From an uncultured Bacteroidales bacterium (GTDB taxonomy: Bacteria; Bacteroidota; Bacteroidia; Bacteroidales; Paludibacteraceae): a stretch of DNA of 64,000 nt. The notes below the pieces were generated by a model. It had not been told where the DNA came from, did not search any database, and saw only the letters and a list, made by a program, of their open reading frames with translations. Below are positions 41,965-49,969 of this stretch, piece after piece; within the stretch, counting starts at the first letter, position 1; every line of letters begins with the position of its first letter. Location: assembly GCA_902778935.1 (NCBI GenBank), contig CACYZT010000002.1, positions 124,001 to 188,000 on the forward strand, read 5' to 3'. The translations under genes and the position numbers were made by a program.

Positions 41965-43314
41965 TTATTCTTCTTTCTCTTTGATGGCAAACACAGCCGC
42001 CGCGCCGCAGAGCAGGAACACACCTGCCACTACCAGCATACCGGCTTGCACATGCGCGCATATATATATAAGGAGAGATCGTCCGCACAGCGCTGCCACT
42101 ATCTGAGGCACGCAAATCGTGCAGTTGAACAGACCCAGGTAATAACCCATGTTTCCGCCCTTGATTGCGTTCGTCACGATGGTAAACGGAAGCGCTAACA
42201 TAGCTGCCCATGCCGCGCCGATGAGCGCATAGCTGATCCAAAGAACATATTGGTTCGTCACAAACCAGATGGAGATAAATCCAATCGCGCCGACTACCAG
42301 CGAGATAGCGTACGCACCTTTGTTGCCAAACCAGTGCTCCAACTTCGGCAGGAAAGCCGCCCAGATGAGCGAACCTACTGCCTGTACGCAGAATACCACG
42401 CCTACCCATCCTCCGGCATCTTGGAATGCTGCGTCTGCTGCATTCACGCCGTCCCAGCCGAAGCAGTTAACGGCAATCGTGCCATTCGAATAGGTCCACA
42501 TATACATGAACGCTGCCCAGCAGAAGAACTGCACAAGACCCACCGTCCAGAATGCCGACGGAGCCTCTTTGAGCAATTGTATAAAACCTTTCTCCTCGGC
42601 TTTAGCATCTTTTTTAGCGTTAGCGTCAATCCCATGGAACTCGGCGTACTCTTCCGGATTAAGCTCCTTGACGGTCGCAAACGTATAGAGCGAGCAGAGG
42701 ATGAGGATGGCTGCGCCGGCATAGAACGACCACTTGACGGAATCAGGGATGACGCCCTCAGGAGCCGTGTTGGCAATTCCTATCCACGTGAAGAATATCG
42801 GGAAAAGATAACCGACCACCGAACCGGCGTTGCACAGAGCCGACTGAATGGCGTAAGCGGTTCCCTTCTGCTCTTCGTTCACCATATCGCCCACCATCAT
42901 CTTGAATGGCTGCATGGCGATGTTGATACTTGTATCAAGGAACATAAGGCTGAAGAGACCGAACCACATCGCCGCGTTCAGGCCAAGGAAGGCCGATTGA
43001 GCGAAAGTGAAGTCTCCGGCGTTCGGCAACAGCAACATCACAGCTACCGCTATGAGCGCGCCCACGAGCAGATAAGGCTTACGGCGACCCAGACGAGTCC
43101 ACGTCTTGTCTGAATACTTACCCACCAGCGGCTGAACAATCATACCCATCAGCGGCGGGAGAATCCAAAAGAAACTCAGCGTGTGAGGGTCGGCACCCAG
43201 CGTGGCGAAGATACGCGAAATATTAGCGCTCTGAAGCGCGTAAGCTATCTGAACACCGAAGAATCCGAAGCTCAGATTGAACAGTTGCGTGAATGATAAA
43301 TTCCGTTTCTGCAT
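41965..43314 (-). CDS. MFS sugar transporter, SLC45/GPH-like
   Basis: 449 residues, twelve hydrophobic helices. The conserved loop motif DKTWTRLGRRKPYLLVGALI after helix 2 and the N-terminal LSFTQLFNLSFGFFGVQIAY are typical of the maltose/sucrose SLC45-like sugar:proton symporters of Bacteroidetes polysaccharide loci. It would carry the mono- or disaccharide product into the cytosol. First gene of the SusCD operon, with its promoter at 43359-43390. Substrate inferred to be a galactose-containing sugar from the locus. Confidence 0.9.
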   Translation of the reverse strand: MQKRNLSFTQLFNLSFGFFGVQIAYALQSANISRIFATLGADPHTLSFFWILPPLMGMIVQPLVGKYSDKTWTRLGRRKPYLLVGALIAVAVMLLLPNAGDFTFAQSAFLGLNAAMWFGLFSLMFLDTSINIAMQPFKMMVGDMVNEEQKGTAYAIQSALCNAGSVVGYLFPIFFTWIGIANTAPEGVIPDSVKWSFYAGAAILILCSLYTFATVKELNPEEYAEFHGIDANAKKDAKAEEKGFIQLLKEAPSAFWTVGLVQFFCWAAFMYMWTYSNGTIAVNCFGWDGVNAADAAFQDAGGWVGVVFCVQAVGSLIWAAFLPKLEHWFGNKGAYAISLVVGAIGFISIWFVTNQYVLWISYALIGAAWAAMLALPFTIVTNAIKGGNMGYYLGLFNCTICVPQIVAALCGRSLLIYICAHVQAGMLVVAGVFLLCGAAAVFAIKEKEE

Positions 43315-43358
43315 GGTATATTTTGTTAATTTGTCATTCGTAGTTTACAAATCGGGCA

Positions 43359-43390
43359 CAAAGGTACTACTTTTTTTTTATTCGTGCAAG
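43359..43390 (-). promoter_or_regulatory. Promoter of the MFS-SusCD operon
   Basis: Minus strand: CTTG (43390-43387), 20 bases, TACCTTTG (43366-43359). The MFS start is 44 bases downstream. Confidence 0.75.
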
Positions 43391-43468
43391 AAAAAATGCT
43401 TTTTTTTATATTTTTTTACCTATTTTTCGAAACATACCGAAACATACGTATTTTTTTTCGTAAAAATA

Positions 43469-43501
43469 TTTGCATATTTCAGAAAATTGTAGTACCTTTG
43501 C
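43469..43501 (+). promoter_or_regulatory. Promoter of the secreted decarboxylase gene
   Basis: TTTG 43469-43472, 20 bases, TACCTTTGC 43493-43501. The start codon at 43543 leaves an AT-rich leader of about 35 bases. Confidence 0.8.
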
Positions 43502-43542
43502 ACTCGCCAACGAAACATGAAACATATAACATAATTATAATT

Positions 43543-44790
43543 ATGAGAACGAAGAACTTTTTTCTAATCGCCGTGATTGCGCTTTTCATGGGCGCGCAAA
43601 TGATTTCCGCTCAGGAGTCGGGTATGAAGATGCTGGATGAATGGACTGAAATCTGGAAAACGGCCCAACAGACCTTTTTCGGTTATCCCTGCAATCAAGA
43701 CTCTCCTTTGCGCGATTTTTACGAGTGGTATGTCAAGTCTGGCATAGATGCTATCAATCTCAACAATGCCGGAGATCCCATGACCGACCAGCCGTCGAAC
43801 ATGTCCACGCAGGCTTTTGAGAAAGAAGTGATTGAGTTCTTTACGCCTCTTTACGGCTTCGACCCGGAGAATGTATGGGGCATCGTCACGCACAGCGGAA
43901 CCGACGGCAACAACCACGGCATCTATTTCGGCGCAAAATATCTCATGCAGAAGACAAAAAAAAGACCGATTGCCTATGTCTCTGACGAGGCACATTACTC
44001 CAATATGCGCCTTTGCGACTTGCAGAACCTGGAAATCCGGCTCATCAAAACCGACTCCATGGGACGAATGATTCCTAAGGAATTGGAGAAAGCCATCGAC
44101 CCTTCCAGACCCGCTTTGGTGGTCTATGCCATGGGCTCGACTTTCAAAGGCGCGATCGACGACATAGACGCACTCAACGCTGTGCTGGCCAAGTTTCCGA
44201 AGATGAAAGTCTATCGCCATGTGGACGCAGCGCTCTTCGGCGGATACCTGCCTTTCACCAAATATCAGAAAATGGTGAGTGCCCGAGACCGTCATTTTGA
44301 GTCCATCGCCATTAGCGGACATAAGTTCTTCGGTATCGACTCGCCTTCAGGCCTATTCCTCTGTACACGTGACATTTACGACAATCAGAACGACTACAAC
44401 ATCTCCTATCTCAACCAAAATATGAAGATGATTAACTGCTCCCGCGATGCCGTCCAACCGCTCAAGTTCTGGTGGCTCATCCAGACCGTCGGTTACGACA
44501 AATGGGCAGAGCAAGCGGCACACATGCTCGATTGCACAGCATACCTCAAGCACGAATTGCAGAAAATCGGCTGGCCCTGCTGGCAGAACGAGTACAGCAA
44601 TACCGTCTTCTTCAAACGTCCATCGCCGGAGATTTGCGCGAAATACAACCTCGCGCAGGGATATGATGAGAAATTCGGCGGAGAGCTGGCACACGTCGTC
44701 GTCATGCAGCACGTTACCAAAGACAAAATCGACCGCTTCATCCAAGTCCTCTCCGACAAACCCGACAAACCACTCCTAAAAACCAAATAA
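43543..44790 (+). CDS. PLP-dependent histidine-decarboxylase-type enzyme with a signal peptide
   Basis: 415 residues from ATG 43543; an earlier in-frame ATG lies before the promoter. The N-terminus MRTKNFFLIAVIALFMGAQM ISAQ is a clear Sec signal peptide (cut after ISA). The rest is a full group II PLP decarboxylase of the histidine-decarboxylase type: FFGYPCNQDSPL, His151 in DEAHYSNMR (stacks on PLP), Asp228 in YRHVDAALFGGYLPF (pairs with the ring nitrogen), and the PLP lysine Lys261 in ISGHKFFGIDSPSG. Relatives are cytosolic, so export is unusual. Possible products are histamine or a related amine made in the periplasm; substrate is not proved. Single-gene transcript. Confidence 0.85.
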   Translation: MRTKNFFLIAVIALFMGAQMISAQESGMKMLDEWTEIWKTAQQTFFGYPCNQDSPLRDFYEWYVKSGIDAINLNNAGDPMTDQPSNMSTQAFEKEVIEFFTPLYGFDPENVWGIVTHSGTDGNNHGIYFGAKYLMQKTKKRPIAYVSDEAHYSNMRLCDLQNLEIRLIKTDSMGRMIPKELEKAIDPSRPALVVYAMGSTFKGAIDDIDALNAVLAKFPKMKVYRHVDAALFGGYLPFTKYQKMVSARDRHFESIAISGHKFFGIDSPSGLFLCTRDIYDNQNDYNISYLNQNMKMINCSRDAVQPLKFWWLIQTVGYDKWAEQAAHMLDCTAYLKHELQKIGWPCWQNEYSNTVFFKRPSPEICAKYNLAQGYDEKFGGELAHVVVMQHVTKDKIDRFIQVLSDKPDKPLLKTK

Positions 44791-45029
44791 TATCCTTTCT
44801 CGTATCAATTACGTACCCTTACCGACTCGTTTACGACTCTTTCACGAGGGTTCACCATAGGATAACCATACCATACCCATAGGTGAGGTTGTCCCCGTTG
44901 ACGGGGAAAACCTAGACGGAAAGGGGAGATGTCTATGATAGAATCCTAAAAATGCGCAAAACAACACTTTTTCTATATATATACTATGTATATATATACT
45001 TTTTATGTGTTTTTTTTCTTGAAAAATAC
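44791..45029. other. Intergenic region with repeats and an AT palindrome
   Basis: The gap between the decarboxylase and recQ holds an imperfect run of short units (about 44809-44880, for example TTACCGACTCG, TTTACGACTCT, TTCACGAGGG), a GC-rich hairpin (CCCCGTTGACGGGG near 44894-44907) and, at 44974-44998, a perfect inverted repeat TATATATATAC-TAT-GTATATATATA. No gene is seen. The recQ promoter ends the region. Confidence 0.7.
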
Positions 45030-45061
45030 TTGCATATATGCATTTTTTTTTGTAATTTTGC
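45030..45061 (+). promoter_or_regulatory. Promoter of recQ
   Basis: TTG 45030-45032 (within CTTGCATATATGCA), 20 bases, TAATTTTGC 45053-45061. The start codon is 20 bases downstream. Confidence 0.75.
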
Positions 45062-45081
45062 GCCCAAATTGAGGAATAAAT

Positions 45082-47265
45082 ATGAATGTAACACATGAGG
45101 AATTGGTAAACGCACTGCAAACGTACTTCGGTTTTGATACGTTTAAGGGCAATCAAGAGGCAATTATTCGGAATGTTATGGAGGGCAAAGACACCTTTGT
45201 TTTGATGCCTACCGGCGGTGGCAAAAGCCTCTGTTTCCAGCTGCCGTCTCTGCTGATGGACGGCGTGGCGATTGTCGTTTCGCCGCTGATTGCGCTGATG
45301 AAAAACCAGGTCGATGCGATGCGTAACTATTCGGAGGAAGAGGGCGTGGCGCACTTCATCAACTCGAGCCTAAGCCGCGGAGAGATTAACGCCGTCAGGG
45401 ATGATATCATGGCGGGCAAAACGAAATTGCTCTATCTTGCGCCCGAGAGCTTGCAGAAAGCGGAGAACGTCGATTTTCTGAAAGGAATGAAGATTTCCTT
45501 CTACGCCGTTGATGAGGCGCATTGTATCTCCGAGTGGGGACATGACTTCCGCCCCGAGTACAGCCAGATCAGGTCGATGGTTCAGCGTATCGGCAAGGCA
45601 CCGATTATCGCGCTCACAGCGACAGCTACGCCGAAAGTGCAAAAGGATATCCAAAAGAACCTCGACATGGTGGATGCCACCGTTTTCAAGTCCAGCTTCA
45701 ACCGTCCCAACCTCTACTACGAAGTACGGCCGAAGACGGAAAATGTGGACAAAGACCTCGTTCGCTACATCCGGAGCATGGAGGGTAAGAGCGGTATAGT
45801 ATATTGTCTCGCGCGCAAGGAAGTGGAAGATTTGGCGCAAGTGCTCCAGGTCAACGGCATCTCTGCTCGTCCCTACCACGCCGGAATGGATGCTGCCACG
45901 CGTTCGGCCAACCAGGATGCCTTCCTCATGGAGGAAGTGCAAGTCATTGTGGCAACCATCGCTTTCGGTATGGGTATCGACAAACCGGACGTGCGTTTCG
46001 TAGTGCACTACGACATACCTAAATCGCTCGAAGGCTATTACCAGGAAACCGGACGTGCAGGACGTGACGGAGGCGAAGGACAGTGTATATGCTTCTACAG
46101 CCCCGATGACATAGAGCGTCTTCGCCGGTTCCAGAAAGACAAAACGCCCAAAGAGATAGGCATCGGCAATCAGCTGCTCTTCGAGACGCAGAGCTATGCC
46201 GAGAGCACTATCTGCCGTCGCAAACTGCTGCTCCACTATTTCGGAGAAGAATACAACGAAGAGAAATGCGGTAACTGCGATAACTGCCGAAAGACCTACA
46301 AACAGGTGGATGCCAGCGAGTTGCTGCAACTGGCGCTCGAGACCATTCAGCAGGTTAACGAACACCACAAAGCCGAACATATCGTGGACATCCTTCACGG
46401 CAACCAGACAGCAGAAGTGATGAGTTACCACCACGATGAACTGGAGAACTTCGGCGCCGCAAGCGATGAGGAAGAGAGTACCCTGCACGCTATCCTCCGT
46501 CAAGCTTTGCTCGTGGGCATGATTAAGAAAGATATCGACTCCTACGGAGACCTCAAACTGACCAAAGATGGTATGAAATTTATCCGTAAACCCGGTAAAT
46601 TCGAAGTGCCTATCGAGATTCAGGACGAGGAAGAAGATATGATGAACGGAGCCGGTGCTACATGTGCCGCTGCCGACGAAGTGCTCTTCTCGATTCTCAA
46701 AGATATACGCCGCAAGATGGCGAAGAAAAACGACGTACCGCCGTTTGTCATCTTCCAAGACCCCAGCCTCGAAGCCATGGCTACCACCTATCCTATTACA
46801 ATGGAGGAGCTCATGACCATACCTGGCGTGGGCGTAGCGAAAGCCAAACGGTACGGAGAGGAATTCCTGCGCGTTATTAAGGAGTATGTGGAGGAGAACG
46901 AAATCATCCGCCCCGAAGACCTCCGTATCCGTACGGTGGCAAAGAAATCAACGCGGAAGAAACAAATCATCCAAGCCATAGACAGACGTGTGGACCTCGA
47001 CGACCTCGCTGAGAGTTGCGGTATGTCCATGGAAGAGATGATGGACGAACTCGAAGCTATCGTGTTCAGCGGGACCAAAATCAATATCGACTATTTCATC
47101 CAGGAAGTGGTGGACCCCGATGAAGAAGAGGAAATTTACGACTACTTCAAAGAAGCGGATGACGATGGTATCAAGAAAGCAATGGAGGAACTGGGCGAAG
47201 ATTACTACGACGAGATGCATGTTCGTTTGGTTCGACTCAAATTCCATTGCGACCTGGGTAATTGA
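45082..47265 (+). CDS. recQ: ATP-dependent DNA helicase RecQ
   Basis: 727 residues. RecQ unwinds DNA 3' to 5' in recombination repair. Motifs: Walker A TGGGKSLCFQLPSL, DEAHCISEWGHDFRPEY, ALTATATPK, GIDKPDVRFVVHYDIPKSLE with QETGRAGRDG, the zinc site (CRRKLLLHYFGEEYNEEKCG then CDNC), winged helix, HRDC domain (YPITMEELMTIPGVGVAKA) and a C-terminal helical extension (LAESCGMSMEEMMDELEAIV). Its stop TGA overlaps the rimO ATG by one base (TGATG), coupling the two. First gene of an 18.9-kb plus-strand run. Confidence 0.98.
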   Translation: MNVTHEELVNALQTYFGFDTFKGNQEAIIRNVMEGKDTFVLMPTGGGKSLCFQLPSLLMDGVAIVVSPLIALMKNQVDAMRNYSEEEGVAHFINSSLSRGEINAVRDDIMAGKTKLLYLAPESLQKAENVDFLKGMKISFYAVDEAHCISEWGHDFRPEYSQIRSMVQRIGKAPIIALTATATPKVQKDIQKNLDMVDATVFKSSFNRPNLYYEVRPKTENVDKDLVRYIRSMEGKSGIVYCLARKEVEDLAQVLQVNGISARPYHAGMDAATRSANQDAFLMEEVQVIVATIAFGMGIDKPDVRFVVHYDIPKSLEGYYQETGRAGRDGGEGQCICFYSPDDIERLRRFQKDKTPKEIGIGNQLLFETQSYAESTICRRKLLLHYFGEEYNEEKCGNCDNCRKTYKQVDASELLQLALETIQQVNEHHKAEHIVDILHGNQTAEVMSYHHDELENFGAASDEEESTLHAILRQALLVGMIKKDIDSYGDLKLTKDGMKFIRKPGKFEVPIEIQDEEEDMMNGAGATCAAADEVLFSILKDIRRKMAKKNDVPPFVIFQDPSLEAMATTYPITMEELMTIPGVGVAKAKRYGEEFLRVIKEYVEENEIIRPEDLRIRTVAKKSTRKKQIIQAIDRRVDLDDLAESCGMSMEEMMDELEAIVFSGTKINIDYFIQEVVDPDEEEEIYDYFKEADDDGIKKAMEELGEDYYDEMHVRLVRLKFHCDLGN

Positions 47266-48593
47266 TGAAGCGCGGAGAGATTGACTTTATAACGCTGGGA
47301 TGCTCCAAAAACTTGGTGGATGCCGAGCGGGTTATGCGACAGCTGGAAGCCGTCGGTTGGAAGTGTGTACATGACCCCGAAGAACCGAAAGCCGAAGTGT
47401 GCGTCATCAATACCTGCGGATTCATCGGAGATGCCAAAGAAGAGAGCATCAACATGATTCTTCAGATGGCGGAGCGCAAGAAGCATGGCAAATTGCGCAA
47501 ACTGATTGTCATGGGCTGTCTGAGCGAACGATACCGCGCAGAACTGGAATCCGAATTGCCGGAAGTGGATGCATACTACGGAAAGTTCGACTTTGAGAAC
47601 ATGGTCAAACAGCTCGAAATCTCGAAATCTCGAAATCTCGAAACCTCGAAATGCAGCTCATTCGAACGACATCTGACGACACCCAAGCACTATGCGTACC
47701 TCAAGATTTCAGAGGGTTGCAACCGGATGTGCTCCTACTGCGCCATTCCGCTCATCACAGGAAGACATACCAGCCGTCCGAAAGACGAAATACTGAACGA
47801 AGTGCGCTGGTTGGTGAACCAGGGCGTGAAAGAACTGAACGTCATTGCCCAAGACTTGAGCAGTTATGGCCTGGATTTGGAGAAACGCCACATGTTGCCG
47901 GAACTGATAGACGAAATGGCGCAGATAGATGGCGTGGAATGGATTCGTTTGCACTATGCCTACCCGACCGACTTTCCGGAGCAACTGCTGGACGTCATGG
48001 CGAAACATCCGAACGTGTGCAAATACCTCGACATCGCCTTGCAGCATTGTACCGACCACATGCTCACGCTCATGAGACGGCATATAACAAGGGCGGAACA
48101 AGATGCCTTAATACGTAAGATTAGAGAGAAAGTACCGGGCATTTGTATCCGAACAACCCTGCTCGTAGGACATCCCGGCGAGACAGAACAAGATTTTGAG
48201 CAGTTGAAACAATGGGTAAAAGAGATGCGCTTTGAGCGAATGGGCTGTTTCGCCTATTCCGACGAAGAAGGCACTTACGCCAACAAACATTATTCGGACG
48301 ACATACCGCAGGAAACAAAAGATGCACGTGCCGCACAACTGATGGCAATACAGCAGCAGATAAGCGCGGAAATGATGGCGCAGTTTGTAGGCAAGACCGA
48401 AAAAGTGATAATCGACCGAAAGGAAGGTGATTATTTCATCGGACGGACACAATACGACAGTCCCGAAGTGGATTGCGAAGTGCTGATAAACGGCGAAGGG
48501 ATGAAAGGGCAAAAGGCAAAAGTAGGACAATTCGTCAACGTCAAAATAACCCAAGCCGAGGAATTTGATTTATACGGAGAAATAGAAGATTAA
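47265..48593 (+). CDS. rimO: Ribosomal protein S12 methylthiotransferase (RimO)
   Basis: 442 residues from ATG 47265. RimO adds a methylthio group to an Asp of ribosomal protein S12. It has the N-terminal iron-sulfur domain (TLGCSKNLVDAE, VINTCGFIGDAKEE, VMGCLSERY), the radical SAM motif GCNRMCSYCAIP, and a TRAM domain at the end (GKTEKVIIDRKEGDYFIGRT). Residues 117-130 (LEISKSRNLETSKC) are encoded by five 8-base units, CTCGAAAT, an insertion between the two domains. The HU gene follows 12 bases later. Confidence 0.96.
   Translation: MKRGEIDFITLGCSKNLVDAERVMRQLEAVGWKCVHDPEEPKAEVCVINTCGFIGDAKEESINMILQMAERKKHGKLRKLIVMGCLSERYRAELESELPEVDAYYGKFDFENMVKQLEISKSRNLETSKCSSFERHLTTPKHYAYLKISEGCNRMCSYCAIPLITGRHTSRPKDEILNEVRWLVNQGVKELNVIAQDLSSYGLDLEKRHMLPELIDEMAQIDGVEWIRLHYAYPTDFPEQLLDVMAKHPNVCKYLDIALQHCTDHMLTLMRRHITRAEQDALIRKIREKVPGICIRTTLLVGHPGETEQDFEQLKQWVKEMRFERMGCFAYSDEEGTYANKHYSDDIPQETKDARAAQLMAIQQQISAEMMAQFVGKTEKVIIDRKEGDYFIGRTQYDSPEVDCEVLINGEGMKGQKAKVGQFVNVKITQAEEFDLYGEIED
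47613..47652. repeat. Five tandem CTCGAAAT units inside rimO
   Basis: Five 8-base units: copies 1, 2, 3 and 5 are CTCGAAAT, copy 4 is CTCGAAAC. Since 8 is not a multiple of 3, each copy is read in another frame; loss or gain of one unit would frameshift rimO. Confidence 0.95.
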
Positions 48594-48605
48594 TACATAT
48601 ATACC

Positions 48606-48884
48606 ATGCTGACAAAAGATTTAATAGGCTTGATTGCAAGCTCGTCAGGCTTGAGCAAAAAAGACACAGAGCACTTGTTAACGACCACTACGGCCGTTGT
48701 GCGGGAGAACCTCATGGCAGGCAAAACGATTCAGTTACAAGGACTCGGAGCGCTGGAAATCAAAGAGCGCAAAGAGCGGACTATCGTTCATCCCAGAACC
48801 GGAGAAAGAACGATCGCTCCCAGTAAAAACCAACTGGTATTCAGACCGGTGGATAACTTAAAAGAAGAACTCAAAAAAATCTAA
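48606..48884 (+). CDS. HU/IHF-family DNA-binding protein
   Basis: 92 residues: helical dimerisation part (LIGLIASSSGLSKKDTEHLL) and beta arm (IQLQGLGALEIKERKERTIV, HPRTGERTIAPSKNQLVF). It is a second HU paralogue, divergent from the one at 23.1-23.4 kb. It lies 2 bases upstream of a gene in which an HU domain is fused to a membrane segment and LysM, so the two may heterodimerise on DNA. Confidence 0.92.
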   Translation: MLTKDLIGLIASSSGLSKKDTEHLLTTTTAVVRENLMAGKTIQLQGLGALEIKERKERTIVHPRTGERTIAPSKNQLVFRPVDNLKEELKKI

Positions 48885-48886
48885 TT

Positions 48887-49954
48887 ATGGCAGAGAAATT
48901 GAGTTGGTCAGAGCTGCGCCGTGTTATCGCTACGCGAGCCGGCGTGAGTGAGAAGAAAGCAGGAGAGTTCTTGTCGGAACTGCAAAAGCAGATTACCGAA
49001 GCGCTCAAACAGGATAAAGTGGTTAAAGTGAATGGTTTAGGTACCTTCAAGTTGCAGGCTGTCGCTCCGCGTAAGAGCGTGAATGTGTCCACCGGAGAAG
49101 AAATCATCATCGATGGGTATAACAAAATAGCCTTTGTGCCCGAAGCCGGAGTAAAAGAACTGGTAGAAAGCAACGGCGATACCGCCAAAGCCAAAACTCC
49201 TGTCCCCGAAGTTGACCCTATACAGAAACTCGGTGCACAAGCGACGGAGATCGTTGATATCCTTGGCGAATTGGGACAGAGCCCCGAGAAGAAGAAACCG
49301 GCCGCTAAAAAGAAACCCGCTGCAGCCAAGCCAAAAGCAGAGCCGGTTGTTGAAGAACCTAAAGTAGAGCCAAAAGTAGAGCCGGTTGTCGAGGAGCCGA
49401 AGACTGAAAACGAGGCTCCGTACATACCCGAACCGCTGCGTTACCCGATTGAGCCGGACGAGGAGGAAAAGAAACCGAAACGCTTCCATTTCATGCGCGA
49501 CACGCTCATCTGCGTGGTAGTACTGCTGTTACTGCTGCTCATCGGTTATTTCTTTCTCCGTGGGCAACTGAGCGGTTGGTTGGAGAAACTGACAGAACCC
49601 AAACCGGTGCAAACAGAACAAGTGGTAGAACCGCAACCGGTACAAGAGGTGCAAGAAACAAAAGATGTTCAAGAAATTTCAACTGCGGACATTCGCAAAT
49701 ACGATGAATTCTTACTGACAGAGAAAATCACACCGGGTAGCCGTTTGGCGTGGATTTCCAAGAAATACTACGGTGACAAAGCGTATTGGCCGTACTTGTA
49801 TGATGCTAACAAAGACCATCTGACCAACCCCAGTAAGATTAATGTCGGTACACCCATTCGGGTTCCTAAACTGACAGACATACAACGCGACACTACCACA
49901 GCAGCCTTCCAGGCTCTAAAGGAGGAAGCATTCAGTAAAGTGAAAGAGTATTAA
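48887..49954 (+). CDS. HU domain - transmembrane - LysM fusion protein
   Basis: 355 residues with an unusual order: HU-like DNA-binding domain (1-95, with VVKVNGLGTFKLQAVAPRKS), a Lys/Pro/Glu-rich linker (about 130-195, KKPAAKKKPAAAKPK and EPKVEPKVEP), one transmembrane helix (about 205-225, TLICVVVLLLLLLIGYFF), a second acidic linker and a C-terminal LysM-like domain (about 276-328, KITPGSRLAWISKKYYGDK to NVGTPIRVPKL). If the N-terminus is cytosolic the protein could tether nucleoid DNA to the peptidoglycan. It follows a plain HU gene by 2 bases and precedes uvrA. The architecture is known in Bacteroidota, its cellular role is not settled to my knowledge. Confidence 0.85.
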   Translation: MAEKLSWSELRRVIATRAGVSEKKAGEFLSELQKQITEALKQDKVVKVNGLGTFKLQAVAPRKSVNVSTGEEIIIDGYNKIAFVPEAGVKELVESNGDTAKAKTPVPEVDPIQKLGAQATEIVDILGELGQSPEKKKPAAKKKPAAAKPKAEPVVEEPKVEPKVEPVVEEPKTENEAPYIPEPLRYPIEPDEEEKKPKRFHFMRDTLICVVVLLLLLLIGYFFLRGQLSGWLEKLTEPKPVQTEQVVEPQPVQEVQETKDVQEISTADIRKYDEFLLTEKITPGSRLAWISKKYYGDKAYWPYLYDANKDHLTNPSKINVGTPIRVPKLTDIQRDTTTAAFQALKEEAFSKVKEY

Positions 49955-49969
49955 ATGGAGTATTGAGCC

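Noticed and set aside
44885-44915. Riboswitch or strong terminator after the decarboxylase
   Set aside because: There is a short GC hairpin but no T-run and no conserved riboswitch core that I can recognise.
45370-46758. 462-codon frame opposite recQ
   Set aside because: recQ motifs lie on the other strand throughout; the antisense product shows no recognisable domain.
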